NCBI GenBank assembly: GCA_024758765.1
Contig: CP101406.1
Location: forward strand, 2,542,001 to 2,606,000
Source of the DNA: Mycobacterium sp. SVM_VP21
GTDB taxonomy: Bacteria > Actinomycetota > Actinomycetes > Mycobacteriales > Mycobacteriaceae
Direction of reading: 5' to 3'
DNA: 64,000 nucleotides
The first letter of the stretch is position 1. Every line of letters begins with the position of its first letter. This document shows, in pieces, positions 17,521-26,782 of the stretch. The position numbers and the translations under genes are program-made. Below the pieces are notes generated by a model, which saw nothing but the letters and a program-made list of their open reading frames with translations, had not been told where the DNA came from and made no database searches.

Positions 17521-19005
17521 CTAGGCAGTCAGGACCGGGTCACTGCTTGTCTTCGCGGCGGTGATCTTGAAGTCTTCCAGTTCCAGCGTCTTGAGTTGGT
17601 TGACGAATTGGGTCGCGAAGCCAGGGAACATGGTGGCGTTGAAGCCGTCCTCGGTCAGGTACCAGCTCTGGCATCCGGAATTCCACGTGGTGGACTTCAG
17701 GCGCCGCTGGATGTCCTGGTTGTAGCGGTCCTGCACCTCGGGTCGTACATCGAGCGACTTCCATTCGTACTGCAGCAGTTTGGAAATGGCGCCGACGATG
17801 TAGTCGATCTGAGCCTCCATGTAGACCAGAGCCGAGCTGTGGCCGGGACCGGAATTTGGTCCGAAGGTGAAGAACAGATTCGGATAGCCCGATACCGCCA
17901 CACTGCGGTAGGCGTAGGCGCCCCTGCTCCACTCCGATGCCAGGTCGCGGCCGTCGATTCCGGTGATCGGGATCGGGGTGCCGGCCTTGGATACCTCGAA
18001 GCCGGTCGCGAACACGATCGCGTCGAACTGGTGCTCGATGCCTTCGACGGTGCGAATTCCCTTGGGTGACAAACGAGCAATGGGCCAGGTCACCAGTTTG
18101 CAGTTGTCCTTCTGCAGTGCTGGATAGTAGTCACTGGTCATCAACAGTCGCTTGCAGCCGGCGGAGAAGTCCGGTGTGAGCTGTCGGCGCAGCCACGGAT
18201 CCTTCACCTGCGCCCGCAGGTTCGCCAGACTCAGGGCTTCCACCAGCCGGGTGAAGGGGCTGTCCCACACCACCCCGACCGCGACCGACTCATGGCCCCA
18301 GAACCAGGCGGACCGCATCAGCTTCTCGGCCAGCGGCACGTCCTTGTAGATCTTCTTCAGCCAGCCACCGGTCGCGGTGTTCAGCCTCGGCAGTACCCAT
18401 CCCGGCGTGCGCTGAAACACCTTGACCGACTCAGCCACCTTGACCAGTTCGGGGATGATCTGCACACCGCTGGCACCGGTGCCGACTACCGCCACCTTCT
18501 TGCCGGTGAAGTCGTAGTCGTGATCCCAACGGGCGCTGTGGATCTTGTTCCCCTCGTAGTCCTCGATGCCCGGGATGTTCGGGAAGCTAGCATTGGCCAG
18601 CGGTCCGGAGGCGACGATGACAGACTTGGCGCGCACCGCTTCCCGACCATCTAGGTCGATGGTCCACTCGCCGGCTTCCGCGTCGTAGCTGATCCCGGAC
18701 ACGTTGTGCTCGAACCGGATATACGGTGCGATTCCGAAGGATTCGACCATGGTGTCGATGTAGCCGAGGATCTCGGCGCTGCCCGAGTAGGTGTGCGACC
18801 AGTCGGGGTTGGGGGCGAAGCTGTAGGAGTACAGCCGCGACGGAATGTCGCAGGCTGCGCCCGGGTAAGTGTTGTCGCGCCAGGTTCCGCCGACCCGCGA
18901 GCCCCGTTCGAAGAGGACGAAGTCGGTGATTCCCTGCTCTTTAAGGCGGATGGCCGCACCGATGCCGGCGAAGCCGGCGCCGATGATGGCTGTTGAGATA
19001 GTCAC
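17521..19005 (-). CDS. Flavin-containing Baeyer-Villiger-type monooxygenase (MymA-like)
   Basis: The protein has 494 residues. The FAD-binding GAGFAGIGAAIRLKE is at residues 8-22 and GGTWRDNTYPGAACD near 43. A BVMO-like fingerprint stretch NKIHSARWDHDYDFTGK is followed by the NADP Rossmann motif VVGTGASGVQI. A FATGFEVS element lies in the second half. Length and sequence character match MymA (Rv3083, 495 aa), and the neighbours (SDR and LipR-like hydrolase) match that locus. It oxidises a ketone, thioether or lipid-like substrate with NADPH and O2. The start is 34 bp after the ferritin-like gene. Confidence 0.87.
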   Translation of the reverse strand: MTISTAIIGAGFAGIGAAIRLKEQGITDFVLFERGSRVGGTWRDNTYPGAACDIPSRLYSYSFAPNPDWSHTYSGSAEILGYIDTMVESFGIAPYIRFEHNVSGISYDAEAGEWTIDLDGREAVRAKSVIVASGPLANASFPNIPGIEDYEGNKIHSARWDHDYDFTGKKVAVVGTGASGVQIIPELVKVAESVKVFQRTPGWVLPRLNTATGGWLKKIYKDVPLAEKLMRSAWFWGHESVAVGVVWDSPFTRLVEALSLANLRAQVKDPWLRRQLTPDFSAGCKRLLMTSDYYPALQKDNCKLVTWPIARLSPKGIRTVEGIEHQFDAIVFATGFEVSKAGTPIPITGIDGRDLASEWSRGAYAYRSVAVSGYPNLFFTFGPNSGPGHSSALVYMEAQIDYIVGAISKLLQYEWKSLDVRPEVQDRYNQDIQRRLKSTTWNSGCQSWYLTEDGFNATMFPGFATQFVNQLKTLELEDFKITAAKTSSDPVLTA

Positions 19006-19020
19006 AGTGATCGTTCCTCT

Positions 19021-19052
19021 TACTTACGCGACCGGTTACTTACGCGACCGGC
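19021..19052. repeat. 16-bp tandem duplication at a stop codon
   Basis: TACTTACGCGACCGG[T/C] occurs twice back to back. The second copy (19037-19052) contains the TAA stop of the ferritin-like gene and its last codons; the first copy is non-coding. It looks like a recent slippage event with no effect on either reading frame. Confidence 0.6.
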
Positions 19053-19960
19053 TCGTAGGTCAGTTCCTGCGACCAGGTCGGGGTGTTCTGCACCAGCGAC
19101 GGCGGGATGACGCCGGTGATCTTCACCAGCGAGTCGGCCAGCCAGTGGTACTTGGAGCTGCGGTCGATCACCTTCTTGCCGTGCCAGGAGATGAACTGAT
19201 ACATCGGCACCCGACGGGCGAAAGCGCTTCGCTCGCCGACGTTCTGGAAACGCCGCATAGCCTGGTACAGGCGTTCTTCGTTGACGCCCATCGCCACGAT
19301 GTTGTCGCGCATCTTGTTCAGCAGCGGGAAGTAGCTCAGCGTTCCGATCAACAGCGCCGGGTTCATCCAGCTGCCGACGAACTCGACCGCCAACTTGCGC
19401 AGGTTGGCGTGGCCCAGAATGTCCATCACCTCGAAGTCGACCGCCAGGTGGCGCGACTCGTCGGAGTTGATCCGCTTGAACACCTCTTGGGCCACCGGGT
19501 CTTTGACCTCGTCGGTGATGAACTTGATCAGGGCGCCGTCCAGGGCCACTTCCAGCATCGGGATCACGGTGCCCAGAATCGACAGCGACATGCCATCGGA
19601 GAACTTGTCCAGCCAGGTGATCACCAGCTGGACGTTGACGCTCGGAGGCGGAATCTCGTCGTCGTCGAGCATCCCCCACCGGCGCATCAGGGCGAGCTCG
19701 GCGTTCGCGTGCTTCTGCTCCTCGGCGTGGAAGTGCTCGTAGATGCTCTTCAACGTCGGGGTCGGGGCCTTCTTCGCGAGCGCGGCGAAACCGCGGGCGC
19801 CGACGTTCTCGATCCACATCAGGTCGGTCATGAACGGCTTGAGCTTGGCCCACAGTTCGGGCTCGATCAGCTCGGCTCCCGGTGCGTCCCAGTCGATATC
19901 GACCAAGGCCCACTGCTTGTCCTTGATCTTCTGCAGCATGTCGTCCAGGTCCATCGCCAT
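19040..19960 (-). CDS. Ferritin-like di-metal protein (PF10118-type 'metal-dependent hydrolase')
   Basis: The protein has 306 residues. Two carboxylate-histidine pairs typical of ferritin-like di-iron helices are visible: HFHAEEQKHANAEL and INSDESRHLAVDFE. Helices with a further Glu (MWIENVGARGF, VIPMLEVALDGAL) could complete the site. The family is named a metal-dependent hydrolase, but the helix pattern suits a di-iron oxygenase or an electron or oxygen partner. It sits between the SDR and the Baeyer-Villiger gene, so it may supply an oxygenation step in the same pathway. The ATG at 19960 opens the frame. Confidence 0.75.
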   Translation of the reverse strand: MAMDLDDMLQKIKDKQWALVDIDWDAPGAELIEPELWAKLKPFMTDLMWIENVGARGFAALAKKAPTPTLKSIYEHFHAEEQKHANAELALMRRWGMLDDDEIPPPSVNVQLVITWLDKFSDGMSLSILGTVIPMLEVALDGALIKFITDEVKDPVAQEVFKRINSDESRHLAVDFEVMDILGHANLRKLAVEFVGSWMNPALLIGTLSYFPLLNKMRDNIVAMGVNEERLYQAMRRFQNVGERSAFARRVPMYQFISWHGKKVIDRSSKYHWLADSLVKITGVIPPSLVQNTPTWSQELTYEPVA

Positions 19961-19989
19961 GATCGGCTGTATTCCTTTCGCGAGACGGG

Positions 19990-20847
19990 TCAGTTCTTGG
20001 GAAGGACGCGGCCGAGCAGGCCGGCGCCACGGGCGTACAGCGCGGGGAAATGTCGCTTCAGGTGCCAGATGACGGTGGCGTCGATCTGCGGCACCACATA
20101 CAGCCGGCCGCTGTCGTGCGCGTCCAGCGTGCGCGCCGCGACACTGTCGGCGGACAATCCGGTCCAGCGGGCCAGCTGCTGGCTCAGGCTCATCGAGCCC
20201 GGGGTGATCCGGCCGTCGGTGAAGACGTTGGTCTTGACAAAGGTCGGGCAGAGCACGGTGACGGCGATGTCGGTGCCGTCGAGTTCAGCGGCCAGGGTCT
20301 CGGACAGCGACATCACCCCGGCTTTCGACACGTTGTATGCCGCCATCGACGGGGCGGCGGCGAATCCGGCCGCTGAGGCCACGTTGATGATTCCGCCGCG
20401 ACCAGCCTCGCGCAGCAGCGGGGTGAAGACCTCGCAGCCGTAGACCACGCCCCACAGGTTGATGCCAAGGGCCCAGTCCCAGTCCTCGAATCCGATGTCG
20501 CCCACGGGTTTTCCCCCGATACCGACACCGGCATTGTTGATGACCAGGGTCGGCGCACCGCCGAATATCTCCCGAGCCTGCTCAGCCAGCCGCTCGACGG
20601 CGGCACGGTCCGAGACATCGCACTGCACCGCATGCCCGGCGCCGGTGGACAGCTGCTCGATCAGCGCCACGGTCTCGGCTGCGCGTGCTTCGTCGATGTC
20701 TGCGCAGATGACCTCTCCGCCGCGACGGGCCAGCTCCAGGGCGAACGATCGCCCGATGCCACTGCCGGCGCCGGTGACCACTGCCTTGGCATTGGCCGTC
20801 CGTCGATCATTGCGGAACAGGGACAGCACCGTGTCGAGTCCGAACAT
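19990..20847 (-). CDS. SDR oxidoreductase (SadH-like)
   Basis: The protein has 285 residues. The classical SDR motifs are present: VVTGAGSGIGRSFALEL, a cofactor Asp in VICADIDEA, INNAGVGIGG, VASAAGFAAAP and YNVSKAG. The length and the order in the cluster fit SadH (Rv3085) of the mymA locus. The ATG at 20847 shares one base with the stop of the LipR-like gene (TGATG). A longer N-terminal reading to 20985 lies wholly inside that gene and is rejected. It probably oxidises an alcohol to the ketone used by the Baeyer-Villiger enzyme. Confidence 0.85.
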   Translation of the reverse strand: MFGLDTVLSLFRNDRRTANAKAVVTGAGSGIGRSFALELARRGGEVICADIDEARAAETVALIEQLSTGAGHAVQCDVSDRAAVERLAEQAREIFGGAPTLVINNAGVGIGGKPVGDIGFEDWDWALGINLWGVVYGCEVFTPLLREAGRGGIINVASAAGFAAAPSMAAYNVSKAGVMSLSETLAAELDGTDIAVTVLCPTFVKTNVFTDGRITPGSMSLSQQLARWTGLSADSVAARTLDAHDSGRLYVVPQIDATVIWHLKRHFPALYARGAGLLGRVLPKN

Positions 20848-21788
20848 CAGCGTGCCGCCCCGAGTTCGTCGGATCGCTGGTCGGCGTAGACACCGGCGAT
20901 GAAGGCCGCCACGCGACGCAGCGCGGGTTTGGCCTCCGGGGCCAGCCGCGGCAGGGCTTGGAAGACATGGACCATTCCCGGCCACACCTCCAAGGTGCTC
21001 GCTCCGCCGTTCCGGCGGATCTCGGCGTCCAGATAACGCGAGTCGGCACTGAGGATCTCGAAGCCACCCACCTGGGTGAAGACCGGCGGTAGCCGATCCG
21101 CCCGAGCGAAGTCGAGCCGAAGACGCGGATGGTCAGGGGCTTGGCCCCTCACGTAGAGCTCCACCAGCCGACGAGCCGAGGCCGCCGACACCGCCGGGTC
21201 ACGCCGCACCTTCTCCTGCTGCTCGGCCAGCTTCAGCGTGAGGTCGATCAACGGCGAGAACAGCACGACCCCGGCCGGCTGAAACGCCGGCTCGTCGGCA
21301 TGCGCGAGCAACATGTCACAGGTCAGGTGGCCGCCGGCCGAGTCCGCACCGATCACGACCTCGAAGGCGGCGTACCCCTGGGCCAGCAACCACCGGTAGC
21401 CGGCTTCGACATCGTCGGCGGCCGCCGGGAACGGGTTCTCGGGAGCCAGGCGGTAGTCCACCGAGAACATCGGCAGTCCGGTTGCCTCCGAAAGCCTGGC
21501 GACCAGCTTGCGGTGGGTCCGCGTGGAGCACAGCACGTATCCGCTGCCGTGCACGTAGTAGCCCGCCCGCCGGCCGAACTCGACGCCGGGCCCGAGCACC
21601 CATTCGCCGCGCACCCCTGCCTCGCGAACCGGAATGACCCTGGTGCCAACCGGAGTCGACCCGAGCGTGCCCATGATGGTGGCGATCAGACCGCGTGCGA
21701 ACGCGATACCCGGGCGGTTCATCGGAATCAGGTTGTTGAGAACGTGCAGCGTCCAGCGCGTGGACGTGCCAGCCACCACGGCACGCAT
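20847..21788 (-). CDS. HSL-family alpha/beta hydrolase (LipR-like)
   Basis: The protein has 313 residues from the ATG at 21788. The oxyanion motif is YYVHGSGYVLCS (HGGG-type in the family, here HGSG). The nucleophile is in IGADSAGGH, and a C-terminal Asp/His pair is likely in the AEIRRNGG / WPGMVHVFQ segment. It may cleave the ester made by the Baeyer-Villiger oxygenase. The frame is open back to a GTG at 21920, but that would run through the 26-bp palindrome at 21859-21884. That palindrome looks like an operator, so the shorter start is preferred; no clear ribosome-binding site decides it. Confidence 0.8.
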   Translation of the reverse strand: MRAVVAGTSTRWTLHVLNNLIPMNRPGIAFARGLIATIMGTLGSTPVGTRVIPVREAGVRGEWVLGPGVEFGRRAGYYVHGSGYVLCSTRTHRKLVARLSEATGLPMFSVDYRLAPENPFPAAADDVEAGYRWLLAQGYAAFEVVIGADSAGGHLTCDMLLAHADEPAFQPAGVVLFSPLIDLTLKLAEQQEKVRRDPAVSAASARRLVELYVRGQAPDHPRLRLDFARADRLPPVFTQVGGFEILSADSRYLDAEIRRNGGASTLEVWPGMVHVFQALPRLAPEAKPALRRVAAFIAGVYADQRSDELGAAR

Positions 21789-21858
21789 CGATGCGCGGGT
21801 GGGTACTGGCGGCAAGGGCAAGCCATCAAGTTCCGTCACGGCACATACAACACCAGCG

Positions 21859-21884
21859 ATCGTGCCATTTGTCAATGGCACGAT
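21859..21884 (-). promoter_or_regulatory. Perfect 26-bp palindromic operator with embedded -35
   Basis: Two 11-bp arms (ATCGTGCCATT and AATGGCACGAT) flank a TGTC spacer. On the minus strand the spacer region reads TTGACA (21875-21870), a consensus -35, so a bound repressor would block the promoter of the LipR-like gene and everything below it. An AT-rich TTGTAT 19 bp downstream is a weak -10 candidate. Confidence 0.6.
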
Positions 21885-22046
21885 GGATGATGTAGGCGTC
21901 GCCCGATCGGCGGATGTCACCGTTTTGGGACGGCCCCTAAGCGAGACCGTGTCGAGTTCTTGAGCGCCATTGCGGTCTTGACGAATCTCGGTGTGCGAAC
22001 AGCATTGTCCCCGATACCGACAGCTCGGGCGCTATCCCGACTGCCG

Positions 22047-23444
22047 CTAAAGCCAACCGAAAAGTTGGCTAACCCAGTCGATGGACATGGTGTCGGTAGC
22101 GGCATCTTCTAGTCCGACAGGGGAAACAGCTCCGCTCGCGATCTGTGCGGCCAGCGAACTAAACTCGCTCAGCTCCTCCGGCGTCACGGCGGGAAGCACC
22201 TCGCCCGGGGAGACCTCGACAACGTGCAGCGACCCGTTCACGTCGTCGAACGTGTACCAGTGGTTGCTGATCATGTACTCAAACGGATGCAGGCTATCGC
22301 CGTATCCCGCATCAACCTGCAAGGTGTTCTGCGGCAGGAACTGCTCGTAAAACGACCTGAACCACAAGGAGTTGTAGGCACTGGGCAGCAGCGAGTCGTA
22401 GTCGGGATTGGAGTCGGAGCCGTAGTTGTACACGTCGGGCATCAGGTGAAACACCGTCTCCCCAGCCGGGGCGGTGGCACCCGGGGCGATGATGCTGACG
22501 CTGCCATCTGAACCAATGGTGTAGTTGGTGGCGTGGGTCATCTCGTAGGTGAACTCATTAGCGGTCAGCGAACCGTATCCATTATGGATGTAAGTCATCG
22601 CGTCCGAGGAATTGGTCTGAGCAGTCGCGTTTCCCGTCGTGGGAAAGTCACAGACCGCGTCATATATACCGCAGTACACATCGGCGTTGGGAGCGTTGAT
22701 AGGGAAGATCTTGGCGACAAGCTGACCGCCGCTTCCGGTGGTGTACATGTGCGGGTACATCACTCGGTAGTTCAGACCCCCGTCGGGGGAATTTGTATAC
22801 GTTCCTGGAGGGTAGGGGACGGTGAACAGACCGGCTGCGTTGCCGTGCTGGCCCATCGACGGCGGGGCAAGGGCGATCCAGTGGATGTCTTCATTGGACA
22901 AGATTGCCTGCGCCCCGGGAGCCAGGTTCTGGGTGAAGGCACCGATGCCCTGAGTGGGGATGGTGTTATTCGCAATGTCGTCGATGAGCAGCCCCATGGC
23001 GCCAGCGCTTTGGGAAATACCGAAGACGGTTATCGGGTCGGCGGGGTCGATCACGTTTGCGGGAGTGTTCCCTATCAGCCCGTTAGCCAGATAGATTTCG
23101 TCGTCGACGTAGGTACCCGAGTAGATACCCTCCGGCGTGAACAGGTCCAGTCCGGTGCTGTTGGAATAGGAGTTGGTGCCGGCTATCGGACTCACGGGCG
23201 CGTCGCTGAAATCGGTCCCGTAGACCCGATTAATCACATCGGCGATAAGGCTGAAGGTCGTGCTCGGCATCAGCTGTTCAAAAGTGCCGCCCATCTCCAC
23301 CAACTGATCGGAGGAAGTCAAGGTCACCGTACGGTGTTGGACAGTCGACACCACGCCGAGGGTAGAAGCTGCCGCTAGTACTGCCATTCCAGATACAGCC
23401 GTGATTAGGGCGGGCTTTCCCACCATTCTGAAGGTGCTGCGCAT
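22047..23444 (-). CDS. Exported PE-PPE-domain (alpha/beta hydrolase) protein
   Basis: The protein has 465 residues. A short cytoplasmic start and a hydrophobic segment (PALITAVSGMAVLAAASTLGVV) act as a signal peptide or anchor. The remaining ~430 residues read like the PE-PPE domain: the nucleophile elbow GISQSAGAMG, MYTTGSGGQL and a Tyr/Asn-rich end. The N-terminal PE or PPE domain normally fused to it is missing, so export should be Sec-dependent rather than type VII. The fold is a serine esterase. Base composition is visibly less GC-rich than the neighbouring oxidoreductase genes. Confidence 0.78.
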   Translation of the reverse strand: MRSTFRMVGKPALITAVSGMAVLAAASTLGVVSTVQHRTVTLTSSDQLVEMGGTFEQLMPSTTFSLIADVINRVYGTDFSDAPVSPIAGTNSYSNSTGLDLFTPEGIYSGTYVDDEIYLANGLIGNTPANVIDPADPITVFGISQSAGAMGLLIDDIANNTIPTQGIGAFTQNLAPGAQAILSNEDIHWIALAPPSMGQHGNAAGLFTVPYPPGTYTNSPDGGLNYRVMYPHMYTTGSGGQLVAKIFPINAPNADVYCGIYDAVCDFPTTGNATAQTNSSDAMTYIHNGYGSLTANEFTYEMTHATNYTIGSDGSVSIIAPGATAPAGETVFHLMPDVYNYGSDSNPDYDSLLPSAYNSLWFRSFYEQFLPQNTLQVDAGYGDSLHPFEYMISNHWYTFDDVNGSLHVVEVSPGEVLPAVTPEELSEFSSLAAQIASGAVSPVGLEDAATDTMSIDWVSQLFGWL

Positions 23445-23510
23445 GCGTCCTCCCGCAACTACCGGTCGGTATTATCGCGAAACGATACTTGTCACAGGCC
23501 ATGCTTGGAA

Positions 23511-23567
23511 AGCACTAATTTTTGCCGTGGAGCAAAAAGTGCTGACTGCGACCTTCAAGAAAGGTCG
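23511..23567 (-). terminator. Two consecutive hairpins downstream of the phospholipase-like gene
   Basis: AGCACT-(AAT)-TTTTGC pairs with GCAAAAAGTGCT (23511-23543, a 12-bp stem with a 3-nt bulge). CGACCTT pairs perfectly with AAGGTCG around CAAGA (23549-23567). They lie in the 190-bp gap below the stop of the phospholipase-like gene and probably end its transcript. Confidence 0.5.
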
Positions 23568-23634
23568 GAGGTGAGCCAAGTCGGGTAAAACGCGCGCTAT
23601 CGGCGGGCCCTAACGGGGCAGTCAGCCCGGGCGG

Positions 23635-25707
23635 TCAGGACACCGTGACCGGGCCCAACAGCTCGGGCACCTCGGCCTGATACGGCGGCAGACTCGGCGT
23701 TGCCGGCCTCAACTGAGGCGACGGTGCCGGCGGCGGCGTTGATCCCATGCTCCAGTTGCCGTCGTTACCGGCGGTGTAGGCCAGCCAGACCCGGTCGACG
23801 CCGGCCTGGGCTTTGGCCGCCTTGAGCAGTTCGTTCTGATATCCGGTGCGGGGTACGGCGAATGTGCCCTGCCCAATACACGCCAGGGCTCCACCGGCGA
23901 ACTGGCCGGCGCCGGAGCTGATGTGCCAGCCGTCAGGGGCTTGGCAGGCGTAGCGCAAGAACTGGCCGCAGGCCTCGGCCTGGAAGCGGCCGTCGCCGTT
24001 ATGCACGGCGCATTGTTGCGTGGGGCTGGACAGCGGTTGACCATAGGACCAGCTCCAGGCGAAGCCCGCCAGCTGGTCGGCTTGTGGGTCTACGAAGTTC
24101 GGGCCAGGCGCGTTGGCACCGCATTTCATCATCTCGTGGATCTGAGCGGAAGTCATCGGCTGGGCATTGCCGCCGCCGGCGAGCACGTCGACCAAAGTGT
24201 TGGAGTCGAAGAACCGCGTGTAGGAACTCTCGAACTGCGCCCTGCTGAAGTAGCAGTCGGGGTACTGCACGGCGACCGGCATCCCCTTCTCCTCCACGTT
24301 GCTGTCGTTGAAGCCCAGGGCGTCCCACGCCGCATTGTGACCACAACCGCTGTTGGTGTACATCAGCACCTGTTTGCCGCTCGCGAGGATCTGGGCCATG
24401 CTCACGTCCCGCGGAATCGGCTGGGTCTCGCACGACGAGCCGGGCTGCACCTGCGAGGGGCGGAACAACAGGTCACGCGCCGAGGTATTGCCCAGCGTGC
24501 TCTCGATGACCGCGGCCCCGGCCGGCAGCGACTTGGTGATGTCGTCGACCGGGTCATCGAGCCGGTTCTCGATGTAGAGGACGATCACCTGGTCAGGGTG
24601 GGCGTCCAACCAGCGCCGTATCTCCTGCAGGCCCGACGCGGCGGTCCGTTCGAAGGTGCAGCCGAGGTGGTTGTCGAAGCCGTGGCACAGGATCGGGGCG
24701 TAGCCGCCGGGGGCACCCAGGCTGGGGTACCAGTGCAGATCGAGCTCGATGAACCGCATGTCCAAGTCGAGTTGGTCGACCAACGAGTACAGCTGGTCGG
24801 GATCCATACCCGACAATGTCGGCGGGACATTGGCATTCGTGTAGTTGAACGAGTTGTGGGTGGCGGGTATCTGGGCCTCCCCCAGCGGCAGAGTCAGGTT
24901 CAGCCGGTACTGCTGGGCCAGCGCCTTGTGCACCGGCCCGGCCAAGTAGGTCTGCACAGAGCGATTGCCGATGGGACTGCCGTTGCGCAGGGCGCAATAG
25001 TCGATCGGGCCGTTGATCACCCGGCACTGGCTGGCTACCAACTGCGCCGCCGCATCAAGCGTCTTACAGGTCGACGCCAGCTGACCGGTGGCGATATCGA
25101 AGCAGGCGCTGATCAGTCCGTGCTTGTTGCCGCCGAACCAACTGCACGCCTCGACGGAACCGACCGTGCTGCAGGCATTCACCAGCGGATCGGTGACGCC
25201 GCCGATCGCCGTACACACCGGGGTGAACGCCGGACCCAAGTCGGTACAGGCGGTAGCCAACGACGGCGGCGCGGAAGCCTGCGACATCACCGTGACGCCG
25301 ACAGTGGCCGGCGTCGAGAGCCCTCCACCGTCGGTCGTGGCGTAGCTGAAGGCGTCAGTGCCGACAAAGCCGTTGGCCGGGGTGTAGGTGAAAGTGGCGC
25401 CGGTGACGGTCGCCGTGCCGTGCGCGGGCGGGGTGACGATGGCGAACTGCGTGGCCGGGTTCGCCGGAACGGCAACCAGCCCCGCGCTGACCGGAGTGGC
25501 GGTGGTGGTCACGGCCGCCACGTTCTGCGGCTCAGCGCCCGCTGCCGACGCCAACCCGGGAAACCCCACCGCAGCCCCGGCGCCTCCGGCAAGTAGTGAC
25601 AGCACCGCGATTACCGCGGTCCAGCGCAACCTGCGGGTGGTATCCCCGGTCGTGGCGGTCCACCCGAAGTGGCGCCGAGAACGCTCAACTGTCGCCCCAT
25701 CGACCAC
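23635..25707 (-). CDS. Secreted PI-PLC-like phosphodiesterase with Ig-like N-terminal domain
   Basis: The protein has 690 residues. A basic N-terminus and hydrophobic helix (WTAVIAVLSLLAGGAGAAVG) lead into a bacterial Ig-like/cadherin-type domain (FTYTPANGFVGTDAFSYATT, about 107-126). A Cys-rich linker follows, then a TIM-barrel phosphodiesterase domain: LPLGEAQIPATHNSFNY supplies the first catalytic His, FIELDLHWYP metal or acid residues and PILCHGFD the second His. IEVs such as VIVLYIENRL mark later strands. It probably hydrolyses a phosphodiester lipid outside the cell. The GTG start at 25707 is plausible; an N-terminus slightly downstream is possible. Confidence 0.75.
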   Translation of the reverse strand: MVDGATVERSRRHFGWTATTGDTTRRLRWTAVIAVLSLLAGGAGAAVGFPGLASAAGAEPQNVAAVTTTATPVSAGLVAVPANPATQFAIVTPPAHGTATVTGATFTYTPANGFVGTDAFSYATTDGGGLSTPATVGVTVMSQASAPPSLATACTDLGPAFTPVCTAIGGVTDPLVNACSTVGSVEACSWFGGNKHGLISACFDIATGQLASTCKTLDAAAQLVASQCRVINGPIDYCALRNGSPIGNRSVQTYLAGPVHKALAQQYRLNLTLPLGEAQIPATHNSFNYTNANVPPTLSGMDPDQLYSLVDQLDLDMRFIELDLHWYPSLGAPGGYAPILCHGFDNHLGCTFERTAASGLQEIRRWLDAHPDQVIVLYIENRLDDPVDDITKSLPAGAAVIESTLGNTSARDLLFRPSQVQPGSSCETQPIPRDVSMAQILASGKQVLMYTNSGCGHNAAWDALGFNDSNVEEKGMPVAVQYPDCYFSRAQFESSYTRFFDSNTLVDVLAGGGNAQPMTSAQIHEMMKCGANAPGPNFVDPQADQLAGFAWSWSYGQPLSSPTQQCAVHNGDGRFQAEACGQFLRYACQAPDGWHISSGAGQFAGGALACIGQGTFAVPRTGYQNELLKAAKAQAGVDRVWLAYTAGNDGNWSMGSTPPPAPSPQLRPATPSLPPYQAEVPELLGPVTVS

Positions 25708-25891
25708 AGGCCAAACTCCTCACACGGTTACGACCCCCGGAACACTCAGGCAACTTCCGTAACAATGGGCAACAAAAATCACACTGGTAACACGACACGA
25801 TCACAGATCGAGCTCAATGAATTCTTCGGATTAACTTGGCTTACGCTCACGCCGGCGACGCGCCTTTCGATGCGGCGCGCCCGCCGCCGGC

Positions 25892-26782
25892 TCAGAAGTC
25901 CGGCAGTAGAGCGCTCGGCTCGCCCGAGTCCCCCAGGTCGACGTCGCCGACGTCCGGTGCCAGCGAACCATCGATCGGCGAGTACGAAGCACCGATCGAC
26001 TCGGCGACAGCGCGCGGCAGATAGTTCACCAGGGCATCGACGAAACCCGTTTGGTTCACATCCTCGAACGGCGCCAGCAGTCCGGCCAGGCCCGGAGCCT
26101 CACTGTTGAGATAGGCGTTGAGGAGATCGGCCGGTGCGCCGATCAGCCCAAACAGTGCGCCGGTGATATCGCCTGCCGACAGGTCGTCGACGAAGTTGCG
26201 GGCGAGCGTCTCGAATTCGGCGGCAACGGCCTGCAGGGAGCTGAGCGCGGCAAGGCCGACCGGCACCTGTACTGCGTGCAAGGTGGCCATCGCCGCATTT
26301 ACGACGTTCCCGACGATGTCGATGGGGATCGCCACCAGGCGATCCACCAGCCCCAAGACCGGAAAGGCGCTGATCACGATGATGATCGCCTGCCCCAACG
26401 CCGCCGTGATCTCGCTCGCCGAAATGGCGCTGAACAGGGTGTCGAGCTGGTCGGGCAGGTTGATCAGCCCGTCCACGAACGACTGGGCGGTGGCCCCGAA
26501 TGCCTCGAACGTCCGCTGCGCGTAGTCAAACCCGTTGGTGGCCAGCTGGACCACTGTGGGCAGCGGGTCCTCCAGCCAGTGCGCGCCGATCACGCCCAGA
26601 TTGTTAAAGGTGTTGGTGATCAGGTCCACATACGGATCGAAGGGACTGGCCGTCAGCTCGACGGCGCGCGCGACGACGTCAAGGGGCGGCGCCACCGACG
26701 GCGTCGCGATCAGGGTGCCCGTGGCCAGTGCTGCGATGCCAACGGTGATCCGGGGGTGACTGACTGATCCCACAACACTCAT
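25892..26782 (-). CDS. Secreted mycobacterial envelope protein, GjpA-like character
   Basis: The protein has 296 residues from the ATG at 26782. A signal peptide (ITVGIAALATGTLIATPSVAPP) is followed by RAVELTASPFDPYVDLITNTF and helical, Leu/Ala/Val-rich sequence with few charged residues. It ends in an acidic tail (GDVDLGDSGEPSALLPDF). This resembles the group annotated as porin-like GjpA proteins in mycobacteria, but that is an impression and function is unproven. The longer frame upstream of 26782 lacks a signal-like start. Confidence 0.6.
   Translation of the reverse strand: MSVVGSVSHPRITVGIAALATGTLIATPSVAPPLDVVARAVELTASPFDPYVDLITNTFNNLGVIGAHWLEDPLPTVVQLATNGFDYAQRTFEAFGATAQSFVDGLINLPDQLDTLFSAISASEITAALGQAIIIVISAFPVLGLVDRLVAIPIDIVGNVVNAAMATLHAVQVPVGLAALSSLQAVAAEFETLARNFVDDLSAGDITGALFGLIGAPADLLNAYLNSEAPGLAGLLAPFEDVNQTGFVDALVNYLPRAVAESIGASYSPIDGSLAPDVGDVDLGDSGEPSALLPDF

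Noticed and set aside
18869..20443. Long plus-strand frame opposite the ferritin-like and SDR genes
   Set aside because: It lies over two genes with clear catalytic motifs on the other strand and shows no domain of its own.
21789..21920. Longer N-terminus of the LipR-like hydrolase
   Set aside because: It would place a perfect 26-bp palindrome with a TTGACA -35 inside the coding sequence; the shorter form has the usual family length.
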